Both the position numbers and the translations under genes were made by a program. From Streptomyces coeruleorubidus (GTDB lineage: Bacteria > Actinomycetota > Actinomycetes > Streptomycetales > Streptomycetaceae): DNA of 64,000 bases. Below, piece after piece: positions 33,678-41,688 of this stretch (the first letter of the stretch is position 1; each line of letters opens with the position of its first letter). Location of the stretch: NCBI RefSeq assembly GCF_008705135.1, contig NZ_CP023694.1:4321001-4385000 (forward strand), read 5' to 3'. Under the pieces are notes generated by a model that saw nothing but the letters and a program-made list of their open reading frames with translations, was not told the DNA's origin and made no database searches.

Positions 33678-33711
33678 TAAGGTCTACACCACGTGAGTGG
33701 ACTAGACCTCT
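33678..33711. promoter_or_regulatory. Two tandem DasR-like dre sites in the nagK-nagA / lipoprotein promoter
   Basis: AGTGGACTAGACCTCT (33696-33711) matches the dre consensus AGTGGTCTAGACCACT at 14 of 16 positions. A weaker site lies directly before it (33678-33693, about 11 of 16). DasR is the GntR-type repressor of amino-sugar uptake and catabolism in Streptomyces; nagK-nagA are known DasR targets. Confidence 0.75.
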
Positions 33712-33738
33712 CGCGGGTCCCCGGGTCACACTGTCCCC

Positions 33739-34680
33739 GTGAGACATGTCATCGCCCTCGACGTGGGCGGCACCGGAATGAAGGCCGCCCTGGCCGGACC
33801 GGAGGGCGAGCTGCTGCACCGGGCCCGCCGCCCCACCGGACGCGAGCACGGACCGGACGCCGTGGTCGCGGGCATCCTCGACTTCGCCGCCGAGCTGCGC
33901 GCGTACGGCGCCGAGCACTTCGGCACGCCCGCGGCCGCCGCCGGCGTGGCCGTCCCCGGCATCGTCGACGAGGCGCGGGGCGTCGCCGCCTACGCCGCGA
34001 ACCTCGGCTGGCGCGACGTCCCCCTGCGCGACCTGCTGGCGGAGCGGCTGGGCGTCCCGGTCGCCCTCGGCCACGACGTGCGCACCGGCGGCCTCGCCGA
34101 GGGCCGGGTCGGCGCGGGCCGGGGCGCCGACCGCTTCCTGTTCGTGGCACTGGGCACCGGCATCGCGGGCGCCATCGGCACCGACGGCCGGGTCGAGGCG
34201 GGCGCGCACGGCTTCGCGGGCGAGATCGGCCACATCGTCGTACGCCCGGGCGGAGCCGAGTGCCCCTGCGGGCAGCGCGGCTGCCTGGAGCGCTTCGCCT
34301 CGGCGGCGGCCGTGAGCGAGGCCTGGGCGACGGCCTCCGGCGACCCGGGCGCGGACGCGGCGGACTGCGCGAAGGCGGTGGACTCCGGCGACCCGAAGGC
34401 GCGGGCGGTCTGGCAGGAGGCGGTCGACGCCCTGGCCGACGGCCTGGTCACGGCCCTGACTCTGCTGGATCCGCGCACCCTGATCATCGGCGGCGGGCTG
34501 GCGGAGGCGGGGGAGACGTTGTTCACGCCGCTACGGGAAGCCATCCGTCGCCGCATCACCTTCCAGAAACAGCCGTCGATCGTCCCCGCGGCGCTGGGGG
34601 ACAGCGCCGGTTGTCTGGGGGCGGGCCTGCTGGCCTGGGATCTTCTGCTGCCGACCGACCGTTCGGAGGTAACCACCTGA
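33739..34680 (+). CDS. nagK: ROK-family kinase, likely N-acetylglucosamine kinase
   Basis: GTG 33739 gives 313 residues; no ribosome site precedes it, so it may be leaderless. ROK features are DVGGTGMKAAL (phosphate loop), VPGIV, LGHDVRTGGLAEG with the catalytic Asp, GTGIAGAI, EIGHIVV, and the zinc motif CPCGQRGCLE. The gene overlaps nagA by one base (TGATG), so translation is coupled. Phosphorylation of GlcNAc is inferred from that pairing and the dre sites. Confidence 0.88.
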   Translation: MRHVIALDVGGTGMKAALAGPEGELLHRARRPTGREHGPDAVVAGILDFAAELRAYGAEHFGTPAAAAGVAVPGIVDEARGVAAYAANLGWRDVPLRDLLAERLGVPVALGHDVRTGGLAEGRVGAGRGADRFLFVALGTGIAGAIGTDGRVEAGAHGFAGEIGHIVVRPGGAECPCGQRGCLERFASAAAVSEAWATASGDPGADAADCAKAVDSGDPKARAVWQEAVDALADGLVTALTLLDPRTLIIGGGLAEAGETLFTPLREAIRRRITFQKQPSIVPAALGDSAGCLGAGLLAWDLLLPTDRSEVTT

Positions 34681-35891
34681 TGGCAACGCCCCCAGGGGCG
34701 CGGGGAACTGCGCGACCAGCCACAAACCACCCGCACCCCGCAACGGCCGGACACCCCACGGTCCTCACCGGCGCAACCGTCGTCCTCCCCACAGGAACCG
34801 TCGAAAACGGCCAGGTGACCATCGACGGCACCCGCATCACAGGAGTGGCCCCCGAAAGCGCCCAGGTCATCGACGTAACCGGCCACTACGTACTCCCCGG
34901 CTTCGTCGACATCCACAACCACGGCGGCGGCGGAGCCTCCTTCACCTCCGGGTCGGTCGAGGACGTCCTCAAGGGCATCCACACCCACCGCCTGCACGGC
35001 ACGACCACCCTGGTCGCCTCGACCGTCACCGGCGACATGGACTTCCTCACCGAGCGCGCGGGCCTGCTGAGCGAGCTGGCCGAGCAGGGCGAGATCGCCG
35101 GAATCCACTTCGAGGGACCGTTCATCTCCCCCTGCCGCAAGGGCGCGCACTCCGAGGAACTGCTGCGCGACCCGGATCCGGCGGAGGTCCGCAAGCTGAT
35201 CGACGCGGCCCGGGGCAGGGCGAAGATGGTCACGCTGGCCACCGAGCTGCCCGGCGGCATCGACTCCGTTCGCCTGCTGGCCGAACACGGCGTGATCGCG
35301 GCGATCGGCCACACCGACGCGACGTACGAGCAGACGGTCGAGGCGATCGACGCGGGCGCGACGGTCGCCACCCACCTGTTCAACGCGATGCCGCAGCTCG
35401 GCCACCGCTCCCCCGGCCCGATCGCCGCGCTCCTGGAGGACGACCGGATCACCATCGAGCTGATCGACGACGGCACGCATCTGCACCCCGCCGCACTCCA
35501 GCTGGCGTTCCACCGCGCGGGCGCGGACCGGGTGGCGTTCATCACGGACGCGATGGACGCGGCCGGTTTCGGCGACGGACGCTACTGGCTCGGCCCGCTG
35601 GAAGTGGAGGTCGCGGACGGCGTGGCCCGCCTGCTGACGGACGGCACGATCGCCGGCTCCACCCTCACCCTGGACCGCGCCTTCAAGCGGGCGGTCACGG
35701 TCGACGGCCTGTCCGTCGAGGACGCGGTGCAGGCGCTCTCGGCGACCCCCGCCCGCCTGCTCGGCATGACCGACACGATCGGCTCACTGGAGCCCGGGAA
35801 GTACGCCGACCTGCTGCTGATGGACTCCGCATACGACCTCAAGGGCGTGATGCGCCGGGGTGAATGGGTGGTCGGTCCCCAACTGGGCTGA
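34680..35891 (+). CDS. nagA: N-acetylglucosamine-6-phosphate deacetylase
   Basis: ATG 34680 overlaps the nagK stop by one base and has GGAGG at 34665-34669. The 403-residue amidohydrolase converts GlcNAc-6-phosphate to glucosamine-6-phosphate plus acetate. Metal and substrate motifs are PGFVDIHNHGGGG, HFEGPF, GHTDATYEQ, THLFNAMPQLGHR and ITDAMDAAG. The first ~28 residues are unusual: they are translated from a dispersed repeat (34689-34740); homologues normally begin near the segment VLTGATVVLPTG. Confidence 0.94.
   Translation: MATPPGARGTARPATNHPHPATAGHPTVLTGATVVLPTGTVENGQVTIDGTRITGVAPESAQVIDVTGHYVLPGFVDIHNHGGGGASFTSGSVEDVLKGIHTHRLHGTTTLVASTVTGDMDFLTERAGLLSELAEQGEIAGIHFEGPFISPCRKGAHSEELLRDPDPAEVRKLIDAARGRAKMVTLATELPGGIDSVRLLAEHGVIAAIGHTDATYEQTVEAIDAGATVATHLFNAMPQLGHRSPGPIAALLEDDRITIELIDDGTHLHPAALQLAFHRAGADRVAFITDAMDAAGFGDGRYWLGPLEVEVADGVARLLTDGTIAGSTLTLDRAFKRAVTVDGLSVEDAVQALSATPARLLGMTDTIGSLEPGKYADLLLMDSAYDLKGVMRRGEWVVGPQLG
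34689..34740. repeat. Dispersed Streptomyces repeat inside the 5' end of nagA
   Basis: CCCCAGGGGCGCGGGGAACT followed by GCGCGACCAGCCACAAAC is the common Streptomyces repeat form. It lies within the first 20 codons of nagA and keeps the frame open, so it is translated. Confidence 0.65.
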
Positions 35892-35907
35892 TCCATCCCC
35901 CAGTCGG

Positions 35908-35951
35908 GAGACGGTGGCCGACTCCAGGACTGGGCCGACCGCCGTCTCTTT
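35908..35951 (+). terminator. Terminator after nagA
   Basis: GAGACGG pairs with CCGTCTC, with further GC pairing inside, and TTT follows the stem; it begins 17 bases after the nagA stop. Confidence 0.65.
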
Positions 35952-36006
35952 GGCATGATCAGGGAACGTTCACGGAATAAGCGCGTCCGGGGGGAGGTCG
36001 GCCCAG

Positions 36007-36936
36007 GTGATCCTCACGGTCACGCTGAACACCGCTCTCGACATCACGTACCGCGTACGGTCCCTCAGGCCGCACGCCTCCCACCGCGTCTCCGAGGTGA
36101 CGGAACGCCCCGGCGGCAAGGGCGTCAACGTGGCCCGGGTCCTGGCCGCCCTCGGGCACGAGGCGACGGTGACCGGTTTCACGGGCGGGGCGATGGGACA
36201 GGTCGTGCAGGAGCTGCTCGCGGCGGTGCCGGGCGTGGCGGACGCGCTGGTCCCGGTCTCGGGCTCGACCCGCCGCACGATCGCCGTGGTCGACGAGCAG
36301 ACCGGCGACACGACGCAGCTCAACGAACCGGGCCCGATGGTCACACCCACCGAGTGGTCGGCCTTCCAAGAGGCCTACGAGGACCTGCTCCCGTCCGCCT
36401 CGGCAGTGGCCCTGTGCGGCAGCCTGCCCCCCGGCGTGCCGGTCGGTGCGTACGCCGGCCTGGTCCGTACCGCCCGTACCGCCGGAGTCCCGGTCCTCCT
36501 GGACACGAGCGGCGAAGCCCTGCGCCGGGGCGTAGCGGCCCGCCCGGACATCATCAAGCCGAACGCCGACGAACTGGCGGAACTCACCGGTTCCCACGAG
36601 CCCCTGCGCGCCACACAGGACGCCCGCCGCCGGGGCGCGGGCGCGGTGGTGGCGTCCCTGGGCCCCGAGGGCCTCCTCGCCGCCACCCGAGAGGGCCGCT
36701 GGCGAGCCACCCCACCGACCTCCGCCCGAGGCAACCCGACGGGCGCGGGCGACTCGGCGGTCGCGGGCCTGCTGTCGGGCCTGGTCGAAAACCTCACGTG
36801 GCCGGATCGTCTGATCCGGGCGGTGGCGCTGTCGGCAGCGACGGTCCTGGCACCCGTGGCGGGCGAGTTCGACCGGGCGACGTACGAGGAGCTGCTGGGG
36901 CGGGTGACGGTGACCGGCGAGGCGTCGGCGGCCTGA
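36007..36936 (+). CDS. PfkB-family sugar kinase, 1-phosphofructokinase type
   Basis: GTG 36007 follows GGGGGAGG. The 309-residue kinase has NTALDITYRV, PGGKGVNVARVLAALG, LCGSLPPGVP, and GNPTGAGDSAVAGL with the catalytic Asp. It is the 1-phosphofructokinase/tagatose-6-phosphate kinase group. Position after nagK-nagA suggests a role in sugar-phosphate metabolism near the same pathway, but a terminator intervenes, so it has its own promoter. The substrate cannot be set from sequence. Confidence 0.85.
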   Translation: MILTVTLNTALDITYRVRSLRPHASHRVSEVTERPGGKGVNVARVLAALGHEATVTGFTGGAMGQVVQELLAAVPGVADALVPVSGSTRRTIAVVDEQTGDTTQLNEPGPMVTPTEWSAFQEAYEDLLPSASAVALCGSLPPGVPVGAYAGLVRTARTAGVPVLLDTSGEALRRGVAARPDIIKPNADELAELTGSHEPLRATQDARRRGAGAVVASLGPEGLLAATREGRWRATPPTSARGNPTGAGDSAVAGLLSGLVENLTWPDRLIRAVALSAATVLAPVAGEFDRATYEELLGRVTVTGEASAA

Positions 36937-36957
36937 CGAACACCCGCTCGAAATCGC

Positions 36958-36986
36958 TTAGTTATACCGCCCTTGTCGCCTAGGAT
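36958..36986 (+). promoter_or_regulatory. Promoter of the SH3-type secreted protein
   Basis: TTAGTT (36958-36963) and TAGGAT (36981-36986) are 17 bases apart, a good vegetative-type spacing; the transcript would start about 35 bases before the TTG. Confidence 0.5.
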
Positions 36987-37027
36987 CACAAGCGACCAAG
37001 ATCGACCTTTTGTTGGGGGAACTACCG

Positions 37028-37408
37028 TTGAACAAGATCGCAAGGCTTGCCATGGCCGGCATTGCCTCCGTGGGTCTCGTCGCCACCATGAACTCGGCGG
37101 CCACGGCCGCTCCGGCAGCCGCCTCGGTCGTCACGGGCCCGGCGGTCGCGCAGGACTGGGGCGGTGGCTGGAGTGACGTCAGGGACGTCACCATCCGCGA
37201 GAAGCCCAGCACCACGTCCCGGAAGGTCGGCACCCTCAAGAAGGGGAAGATCGTGAAGTGCTGGGTCGCCGGGTGCAGCGCGGTGGACGGCGGCAACTAC
37301 AAGTGCACCAGCAGCTCGCCCACCGAGAACCGCTGGCACGAGGTGAACTGGGGTGGCAAGAAGAGGTACGCGGCGACGCGTTGCCTGGAGTGGGGCCGGG
37401 TCGCGTGA
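37028..37408 (+). CDS. Secreted bacterial SH3-like protein
   Basis: The start is TTG 37028, chosen because GGGGGAA precedes it at the right distance; ATG 37052 is an alternative. The 126-residue product has a signal peptide (ARLAMAGIASVGLVA up to ATAAPA) and one bacterial SH3-like domain (DVRDVTIREKPSTTSRKVG, KKGKIVKCWVAGC, RYAATRCLEWG) with four cysteines in the mature part that could form disulfides. SH3b proteins bind cell wall or matrix; the target is unknown. Confidence 0.8.
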   Translation: MNKIARLAMAGIASVGLVATMNSAATAAPAAASVVTGPAVAQDWGGGWSDVRDVTIREKPSTTSRKVGTLKKGKIVKCWVAGCSAVDGGNYKCTSSSPTENRWHEVNWGGKKRYAATRCLEWGRVA

Positions 37409-37431
37409 CCTGAGCCCGTCGCGCCAGAACG

Positions 37432-37474
37432 ACGGCGGCCGTCCTCCCGCGTCGTGCGGGAGGACGGCCGCCGT
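37432..37474. terminator. Bidirectional terminator hairpin
   Basis: A perfect 19-bp stem (beginning ACGGCGGCCGTCC, ending GGACGGCCGCCGT) with a 5-base loop lies between the convergent SH3 gene and the carbohydrate-binding gene. Confidence 0.9.
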
Positions 37475-37492
37475 GGTGAAGCGCCGATCGTG

Positions 37493-38437
37493 TCAGCCCT
37501 TGGGCGGGGCCAGGGAGAACTGGTCGAGCACCGCATCGCACTTGTTGCCCTCGTTGCAGGCGAGCTCGATGGTGTTGGTGCCCTTGGTCAGGTTAACGAT
37601 GGCCCAGGTGCTCTTCCAGCCCTGCTCCCAGTTGCCCTTGGGGGTGTTCCCGAAGTTGCCCATGTCCAGGGGCTGGGTGTTGGCCTTGCCGTTGACCACC
37701 ACAGTCGCGTCGGCGTCGGTGCCGGGGACGCCGTAGTAAACGTTGAGCCGGTAGCTGCCAGCCTTCTCGATACCGTCGACCGTCCAGGTCACCTTGGCAC
37801 CGACCTGGTTGAAGCCCGTCACATAGACCCCGCCGTCGGCCTTCGCGCCCTTGAAGTCGGACGCCGTCGTCATGCCGGGGCTGAGCCGCAGGGCCTTCGC
37901 GTCGGTCTCCGGGAGATCCTGCTTGGCCGCTCCGGCCTTGCTGGTCGAAGGGCTCGGCTTCGACTCCTGGGACTGGGTCGGGGCCGTGCCCGCCTCGTTG
38001 CCGGTGTCGTCCTTGTCCTTGTCGCCGCCCAGCATGGCCACGCTGATGCCGATGACGACCGCGGCGACCACGGCTATCGCGCCGATCAGGAGGCCCTTGG
38101 TGTTCGGGCCACGGCCGCCCCGGCCACCGCCGCCGCCCTGCATCTGCTGCTGGGTGGTGGGGGCACCGCCGGGCAGCGTCTCCGGTGCCGCGTAGTGCGC
38201 GTTCGGCTGGTTGTAGCCGCCCTGCTGCTGCGGGACCTGCCCGTAGGGCGCCGTCTGCGCGTGCTGCGGCTGCTGGCCGTACTGGCGTGTGCCGACCGCC
38301 CGCACCCGGTTGACCGAGTTCGGGTAGCCGTAGCCCCCGGACGGCGGCTGGGCCCCGTTGGCCTGCCCGTCGGCGTAGAGATAACCGAACGGGTCGTCGT
38401 CCTCGGGCGTGCTCGCGCCGTTGTTGCCGGGCGTCAT
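37493..38437 (-). CDS. Membrane-anchored protein with C-terminal carbohydrate-binding-like domain
   Basis: The 314-residue product has a Gln/Gly/Tyr-rich cytoplasmic N-terminus, a single membrane span (LLIGAIAVVAAVVIGISVAM), a Thr/Ser/Pro linker, and an extracellular beta domain (GGVYVTGFNQVGAKVTWTVD, YRLNVYYGVPG, LTKGTNTIELACN) of the CBM6/35-like kind. Such proteins may bind cell-surface sugar and signal or anchor. ATG 38437 is the only start considered. A strong terminator follows. Function is unknown. Confidence 0.75.
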   Translation of the reverse strand: MTPGNNGASTPEDDDPFGYLYADGQANGAQPPSGGYGYPNSVNRVRAVGTRQYGQQPQHAQTAPYGQVPQQQGGYNQPNAHYAAPETLPGGAPTTQQQMQGGGGGRGGRGPNTKGLLIGAIAVVAAVVIGISVAMLGGDKDKDDTGNEAGTAPTQSQESKPSPSTSKAGAAKQDLPETDAKALRLSPGMTTASDFKGAKADGGVYVTGFNQVGAKVTWTVDGIEKAGSYRLNVYYGVPGTDADATVVVNGKANTQPLDMGNFGNTPKGNWEQGWKSTWAIVNLTKGTNTIELACNEGNKCDAVLDQFSLAPPKG

Positions 38438-38555
38438 CCCTTGGTCTCCTCAGTCAGGTGCGGTGCATGCGGTACGGGTCGTGAGAGAGCGAGCCTACCC
38501 GCTCCCAGTGACCCAAACGGGTGACTCAGACCGCATCCACTCGCTGACCTGGGGC

Positions 38556-40217
38556 TCAGCCCGCGCGTCTGTGTTGTTTGGGACGAGATCGTTTCTCGAC
38601 GTACATCCGCTCGTCAGCGGATTTCAACACTTCGTCCGCCGTCATTCCACAGTGTGCCCATCCGATGCCGAAGCTGGCGCCGACCCGGACGGCCCGCCCC
38701 TCGGCGCGGATGGGCTGGATGATCTCGTTCCGCAGACGGACCGCGAGGTCCTGCGCGTCGGCGCGGCCGAGCCCGTCGGCGAGGATGACGAATTCGTCAC
38801 CACCGAGCCGGGCGACGGTGTCGCCGTCGCGGACGCCGTTGCTCAGCCGGCGGGCGACCTCGATGAGAACCGCGTCACCCGCGTTGTGCCCGAACCGGTC
38901 GTTGATCGACTTGAAGCCGTCGAGGTCACAGAAGAGGACGGCGAGGCCCTTGGTGCCGTCGTCGTGGTCGCCGTCCGGGGCGACGGTGTGCACATGGTGG
39001 TCGTAGGCGTCGAACGGCTCGGTGCTCGGCCCGAAGTCGAACGCGTGGCCGATCGCGTCGAAGGCGGGGTGGCCGTAGGCCGCGTCGTGGGACTCGACGA
39101 CGCCGGGGTGCGGGGCCGCCGCGCGCTGGCACAGCCGGGCGGACAGGCGGGAGCGCAGCTCGGCGGAGTTCGGCAGGCCCGTGAGCGAGTCGTGGGAGGC
39201 GCGGTGGGCGAGCTGGAGCTCGCGGCGCTTGCGCTCCTCGATGTCCTCGACGTGGGTGAGGAGGAAGCGCGGGCCGTCGGCGGCGTCCGCGACCACGCTG
39301 TTGCGCAGGCTGACCCAGACGTAGGTGCCGTCCCGGCGGCCGAGGCGGAGCTCGGCGCGGCCGCCCTCGGCGGACGTGCGCAGGAGCGTGCCTATGTCCT
39401 CGGGGTGAACCAGGTCGGAGAACGAGTAGCGGCGCATCGCGGACGCGGGCCGGCCGAGCAGCCGGCACAGGGCGTCGTTCGTGCGCAGGATCCGGCCGTG
39501 CTGGTCGCCGCCCATCTCGGCGATGGCCATGCCGGACGGGGCGTACTCGAAGGCCTGCCTGAAGCTTTCCTCACTGGCCCGCAGCGCCTGCTGCTCGCGT
39601 TCCAGCCGGACGAGCGCCCGCTGCATGTTGGCGCGCAGCCGGGCGTTGCTGATCGCGATGGCGGCCTGGAAGGCGTACATCTGGAGCGCCTCGCGGCCCC
39701 AGGCACCGGGGCGGCGGCCGTTGCGCGGCCGGTCCACGGACAGCACGCCGATCAGCTCGCCGCAGGCCGCGTTGCCCTGCGGGCCGGGCGCGTACATCGG
39801 CGCGAAGAGCCGGTCGGCCGGGTGCCACTCGTCCTCGAAGCGGGGGGCGGGGCCGTCGGTGTACCACTGCGGGACGTCGTCGTCGTCGAGGACCCAGCCC
39901 TCGGTGTGCGGTATGAACACCAGGTCGCCCCAGTGCTCGCCCATGCCGAGGCGGCGCTCCCAGGACTCGCGGGAGCCGACACGGCCGGTGATGAGGGCCT
40001 CGGCGGCCGGGTTCCCGGCGAAGGCGGCGACGACGAGATCGCCGTCGGGCCGTACGAGGTTCACGCACGCCAGCTCGTACCCGAGGGCGGCGACCACGCC
40101 CTCCGCGACGGTCTGCAGGGTGTCCGCCAGGCTGCGGGCCGTGTTCATGTCGGCCATGACCTGGTGCAGTTGTCGCAGGGACGCAAGGCGGACGTAGGGC
40201 TCCGACTCGGTCTCCAT
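38556..40217 (-). CDS. cdgB: Diguanylate cyclase CdgB (GAF-PAS-PAC-GGDEF)
   Basis: ATG 40217 follows GGGGGGAGGG; ATG 40262 upstream is a possible alternative. The 553-residue protein has a GAF domain (LRQLHQVMADMNTARSL to about residue 195), a PAS domain (SFRQAFEYAPSGMAI), a PAC segment (TYVWVSLRNSVVADA), and a GGDEF domain with the intact LGGDEF active site and CDLDGFKSINDRFGHNAGD. It makes cyclic di-GMP, which controls BldD and sporulation timing in Streptomyces; the S. coelicolor homologue is cdgB. A BldD-type box lies ~100 bases upstream. Confidence 0.93.
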   Translation of the reverse strand: METESEPYVRLASLRQLHQVMADMNTARSLADTLQTVAEGVVAALGYELACVNLVRPDGDLVVAAFAGNPAAEALITGRVGSRESWERRLGMGEHWGDLVFIPHTEGWVLDDDDVPQWYTDGPAPRFEDEWHPADRLFAPMYAPGPQGNAACGELIGVLSVDRPRNGRRPGAWGREALQMYAFQAAIAISNARLRANMQRALVRLEREQQALRASEESFRQAFEYAPSGMAIAEMGGDQHGRILRTNDALCRLLGRPASAMRRYSFSDLVHPEDIGTLLRTSAEGGRAELRLGRRDGTYVWVSLRNSVVADAADGPRFLLTHVEDIEERKRRELQLAHRASHDSLTGLPNSAELRSRLSARLCQRAAAPHPGVVESHDAAYGHPAFDAIGHAFDFGPSTEPFDAYDHHVHTVAPDGDHDDGTKGLAVLFCDLDGFKSINDRFGHNAGDAVLIEVARRLSNGVRDGDTVARLGGDEFVILADGLGRADAQDLAVRLRNEIIQPIRAEGRAVRVGASFGIGWAHCGMTADEVLKSADERMYVEKRSRPKQHRRAG

Positions 40218-40318
40218 GCTCGCCCTCCCCCCGAGACCTCGCAGCGAATCAAGGGTTCTCATCGGCGTATCGTCCTGGCAGCTTCCCAGCCACTGAATCA
40301 CAGCGCGCTGCCCACTCG

Positions 40319-40332
40319 GTACACAGGGTCAA
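40319..40332 (-). promoter_or_regulatory. BldD box upstream of cdgB
   Basis: GTACACAGGGTCAA matches the BldD motif tnACnC(A/T)GnGTnAn at every conserved position except the first T. cdgB is a known BldD target in S. coelicolor. Confidence 0.7.
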
Positions 40333-40346
40333 CAATTCCTGCCCCT

Positions 40347-40362
40347 TGTGACTCAAGTCACA
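40347..40362. promoter_or_regulatory. TGTGACT/AGTCACA inverted repeat
   Basis: TGTGACT-CA-AGTCACA is a perfect 7-bp inverted repeat 15 bases beyond the BldD box. It resembles a BldD box but is one base short in the spacer, so it may be a distinct site. Confidence 0.4.
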
Positions 40363-40460
40363 GGCAAACCTGAACAATTGAGTGGAGTTTCTGCGTTCTT
40401 CACGTGCGTCTACCGAACGCAAACTTTGTCAGGTTGCGCACATATATTTCGCCCCGGGTC

Positions 40461-40524
40461 CGTCGGAGGTCCCTGGGGAGCGTCGGGAGTCCGTGAGAAG
40501 CCGTCGGGAATCCGTCGCGAGTCC
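40461..40524 (+). repeat. Four imperfect CGTCGGGAGTCC repeats before the flavin reductase
   Basis: Copies are at 40461-40472, 40481-40492, 40502-40513 and 40513-40524, with variants GGAGGTCC, GGGAGTCC, GGGAATCC and GCGAGTCC. The first three are spaced 20-21 bases apart, about two helix turns. No known binding protein is recognised. Confidence 0.45.
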
Positions 40525-40653
40525 TAGGACCGTGATCGGGCGGGAGCCCGATGCGGGGCGCCCGGGACGGAGATTAGCGTTTCGGATGTGCCGAAGACTC
40601 CCACCGCCACGTCCGCGATCATTCCGCCGCCCGCCTCCGGGCATGCTGAGGGG

Positions 40654-41172
40654 GTGAGCAACGACGAGTTCCGCGCCGCCATGTCCCGGCTGGCCTCGGG
40701 CGTGGTCCTGGTGACCGCGCAGGAGCCGCCGCTCGACCCGGACGACCCCTCGGCGCCGGTCAGCGAGGACGTGGGCATGACGGCCACGGCCTTCATGTCG
40801 GTGTCGCTGGACCCGCCCCTGGTGCTGGTGAGCCTGCGCGAGGGCTCCCGCATGGACGAGCTGCTCGAGGAGCAGGAGCTGTGGGCGGTCTCGGTCCTCT
40901 CCGAGAGCCAGCGGCACATCGCGGGCCGCTTCGCCATGAAGGGCCGCGTCAGCGACCGCCTGCTCTTCGCGGACATCCCCTACACCCGCGGCGAGTACAC
41001 CGACGCGCCCCTGGTCGGCGGCGCCCTCGCCGTACTGGAGTGCCGCACCGAGCAACGGGTGCGCGCCGGCGACCACACCCTGGTCATCGGCCGCGTCCTG
41101 ACGGCCCGCGTCCCGAGCGCCGACGGCGGGCCGCTGACCTACTTCCGGGGGCGGTACCGGCACTTGAAGTGA
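40654..41172 (+). CDS. Flavin reductase-like protein
   Basis: GTG 40654 gives 172 residues; a longer start at GTG 40588 is in frame. The protein is a flavin reductase/FMN-binding split barrel: SRLASGVVLVTAQEP, MTATAFMSVSLDPPLVLVSL, and SESQRHIAGRFAMKG. It would supply reduced flavin to a monooxygenase partner not encoded nearby. Divergent from cdgB; the ~430 bases between starts hold the BldD box and a repeat array. Confidence 0.85.
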   Translation: MSNDEFRAAMSRLASGVVLVTAQEPPLDPDDPSAPVSEDVGMTATAFMSVSLDPPLVLVSLREGSRMDELLEEQELWAVSVLSESQRHIAGRFAMKGRVSDRLLFADIPYTRGEYTDAPLVGGALAVLECRTEQRVRAGDHTLVIGRVLTARVPSADGGPLTYFRGRYRHLK

Positions 41173-41220
41173 GGCGGAAACCCGGTGGCCCGGGGTGATC
41201 GGTGCGCCTAGGGTGCGCGC

Positions 41221-41688
41221 ATGACAACGACGGGCCCTCGCCTCGAAGAGATCACCGCCGGGAACCTCGACGCCGCGCTCGGCATCCGCGTCCGCCCCGA
41301 CCAGGAACACGCGGTCGCTCCGGTCGTGAAGTCCCTCGCCGAGGCCTATGTGCATCCCGGTGTCGCCTGGCCCCGCCTGATCGTCGACGGCGACCGCCCG
41401 GTGGGCTTCCTCATGGCCTTCCTCGACATCGACTGGTACGAGGACGGCAGCGTGCTGCGCTCGGGCTTGTGGCGGCTGAACATCGCGGCCGGGGAGCAGG
41501 GCCGGGGCTACGGCCGTTTCGCCGTCGAGTCCGTCGCGGAGGAACTCCGCCGGCGCGGCACCAAGCAGTTCTACGTCACCTGGCATCCCGGCCCCGACGG
41601 CCCGGAGGGCTTCTACCTGGGGCTCGGCTTCCAGACGAACGGGGAGACCAGCGGGGGCCAGACGGTAGGGGTGCTCAAGCTGGCCTAG
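41221..41688 (+). CDS. GNAT acetyltransferase, 155 residues
   Basis: ATG 41221 begins a single GNAT domain: an N-terminal region (EITAGNLDAALGIRVRPDQE), a strand with DIDWYEDGSVLR, the acetyl-CoA loop EQGRGYGRFAVE, and C-terminal FYLGLGFQTNGE. The substrate is unknown. It ends overlapping the convergent arfB by 4 bases. Confidence 0.8.
   Translation: MTTTGPRLEEITAGNLDAALGIRVRPDQEHAVAPVVKSLAEAYVHPGVAWPRLIVDGDRPVGFLMAFLDIDWYEDGSVLRSGLWRLNIAAGEQGRGYGRFAVESVAEELRRRGTKQFYVTWHPGPDGPEGFYLGLGFQTNGETSGGQTVGVLKLA

Noticed and set aside
40347..40362. TGTGACT-CA-AGTCACA read as a BldD box
   Set aside because: Spacing of AC and GT is one base shorter than the BldD motif; the box at 40319-40332 fits better.
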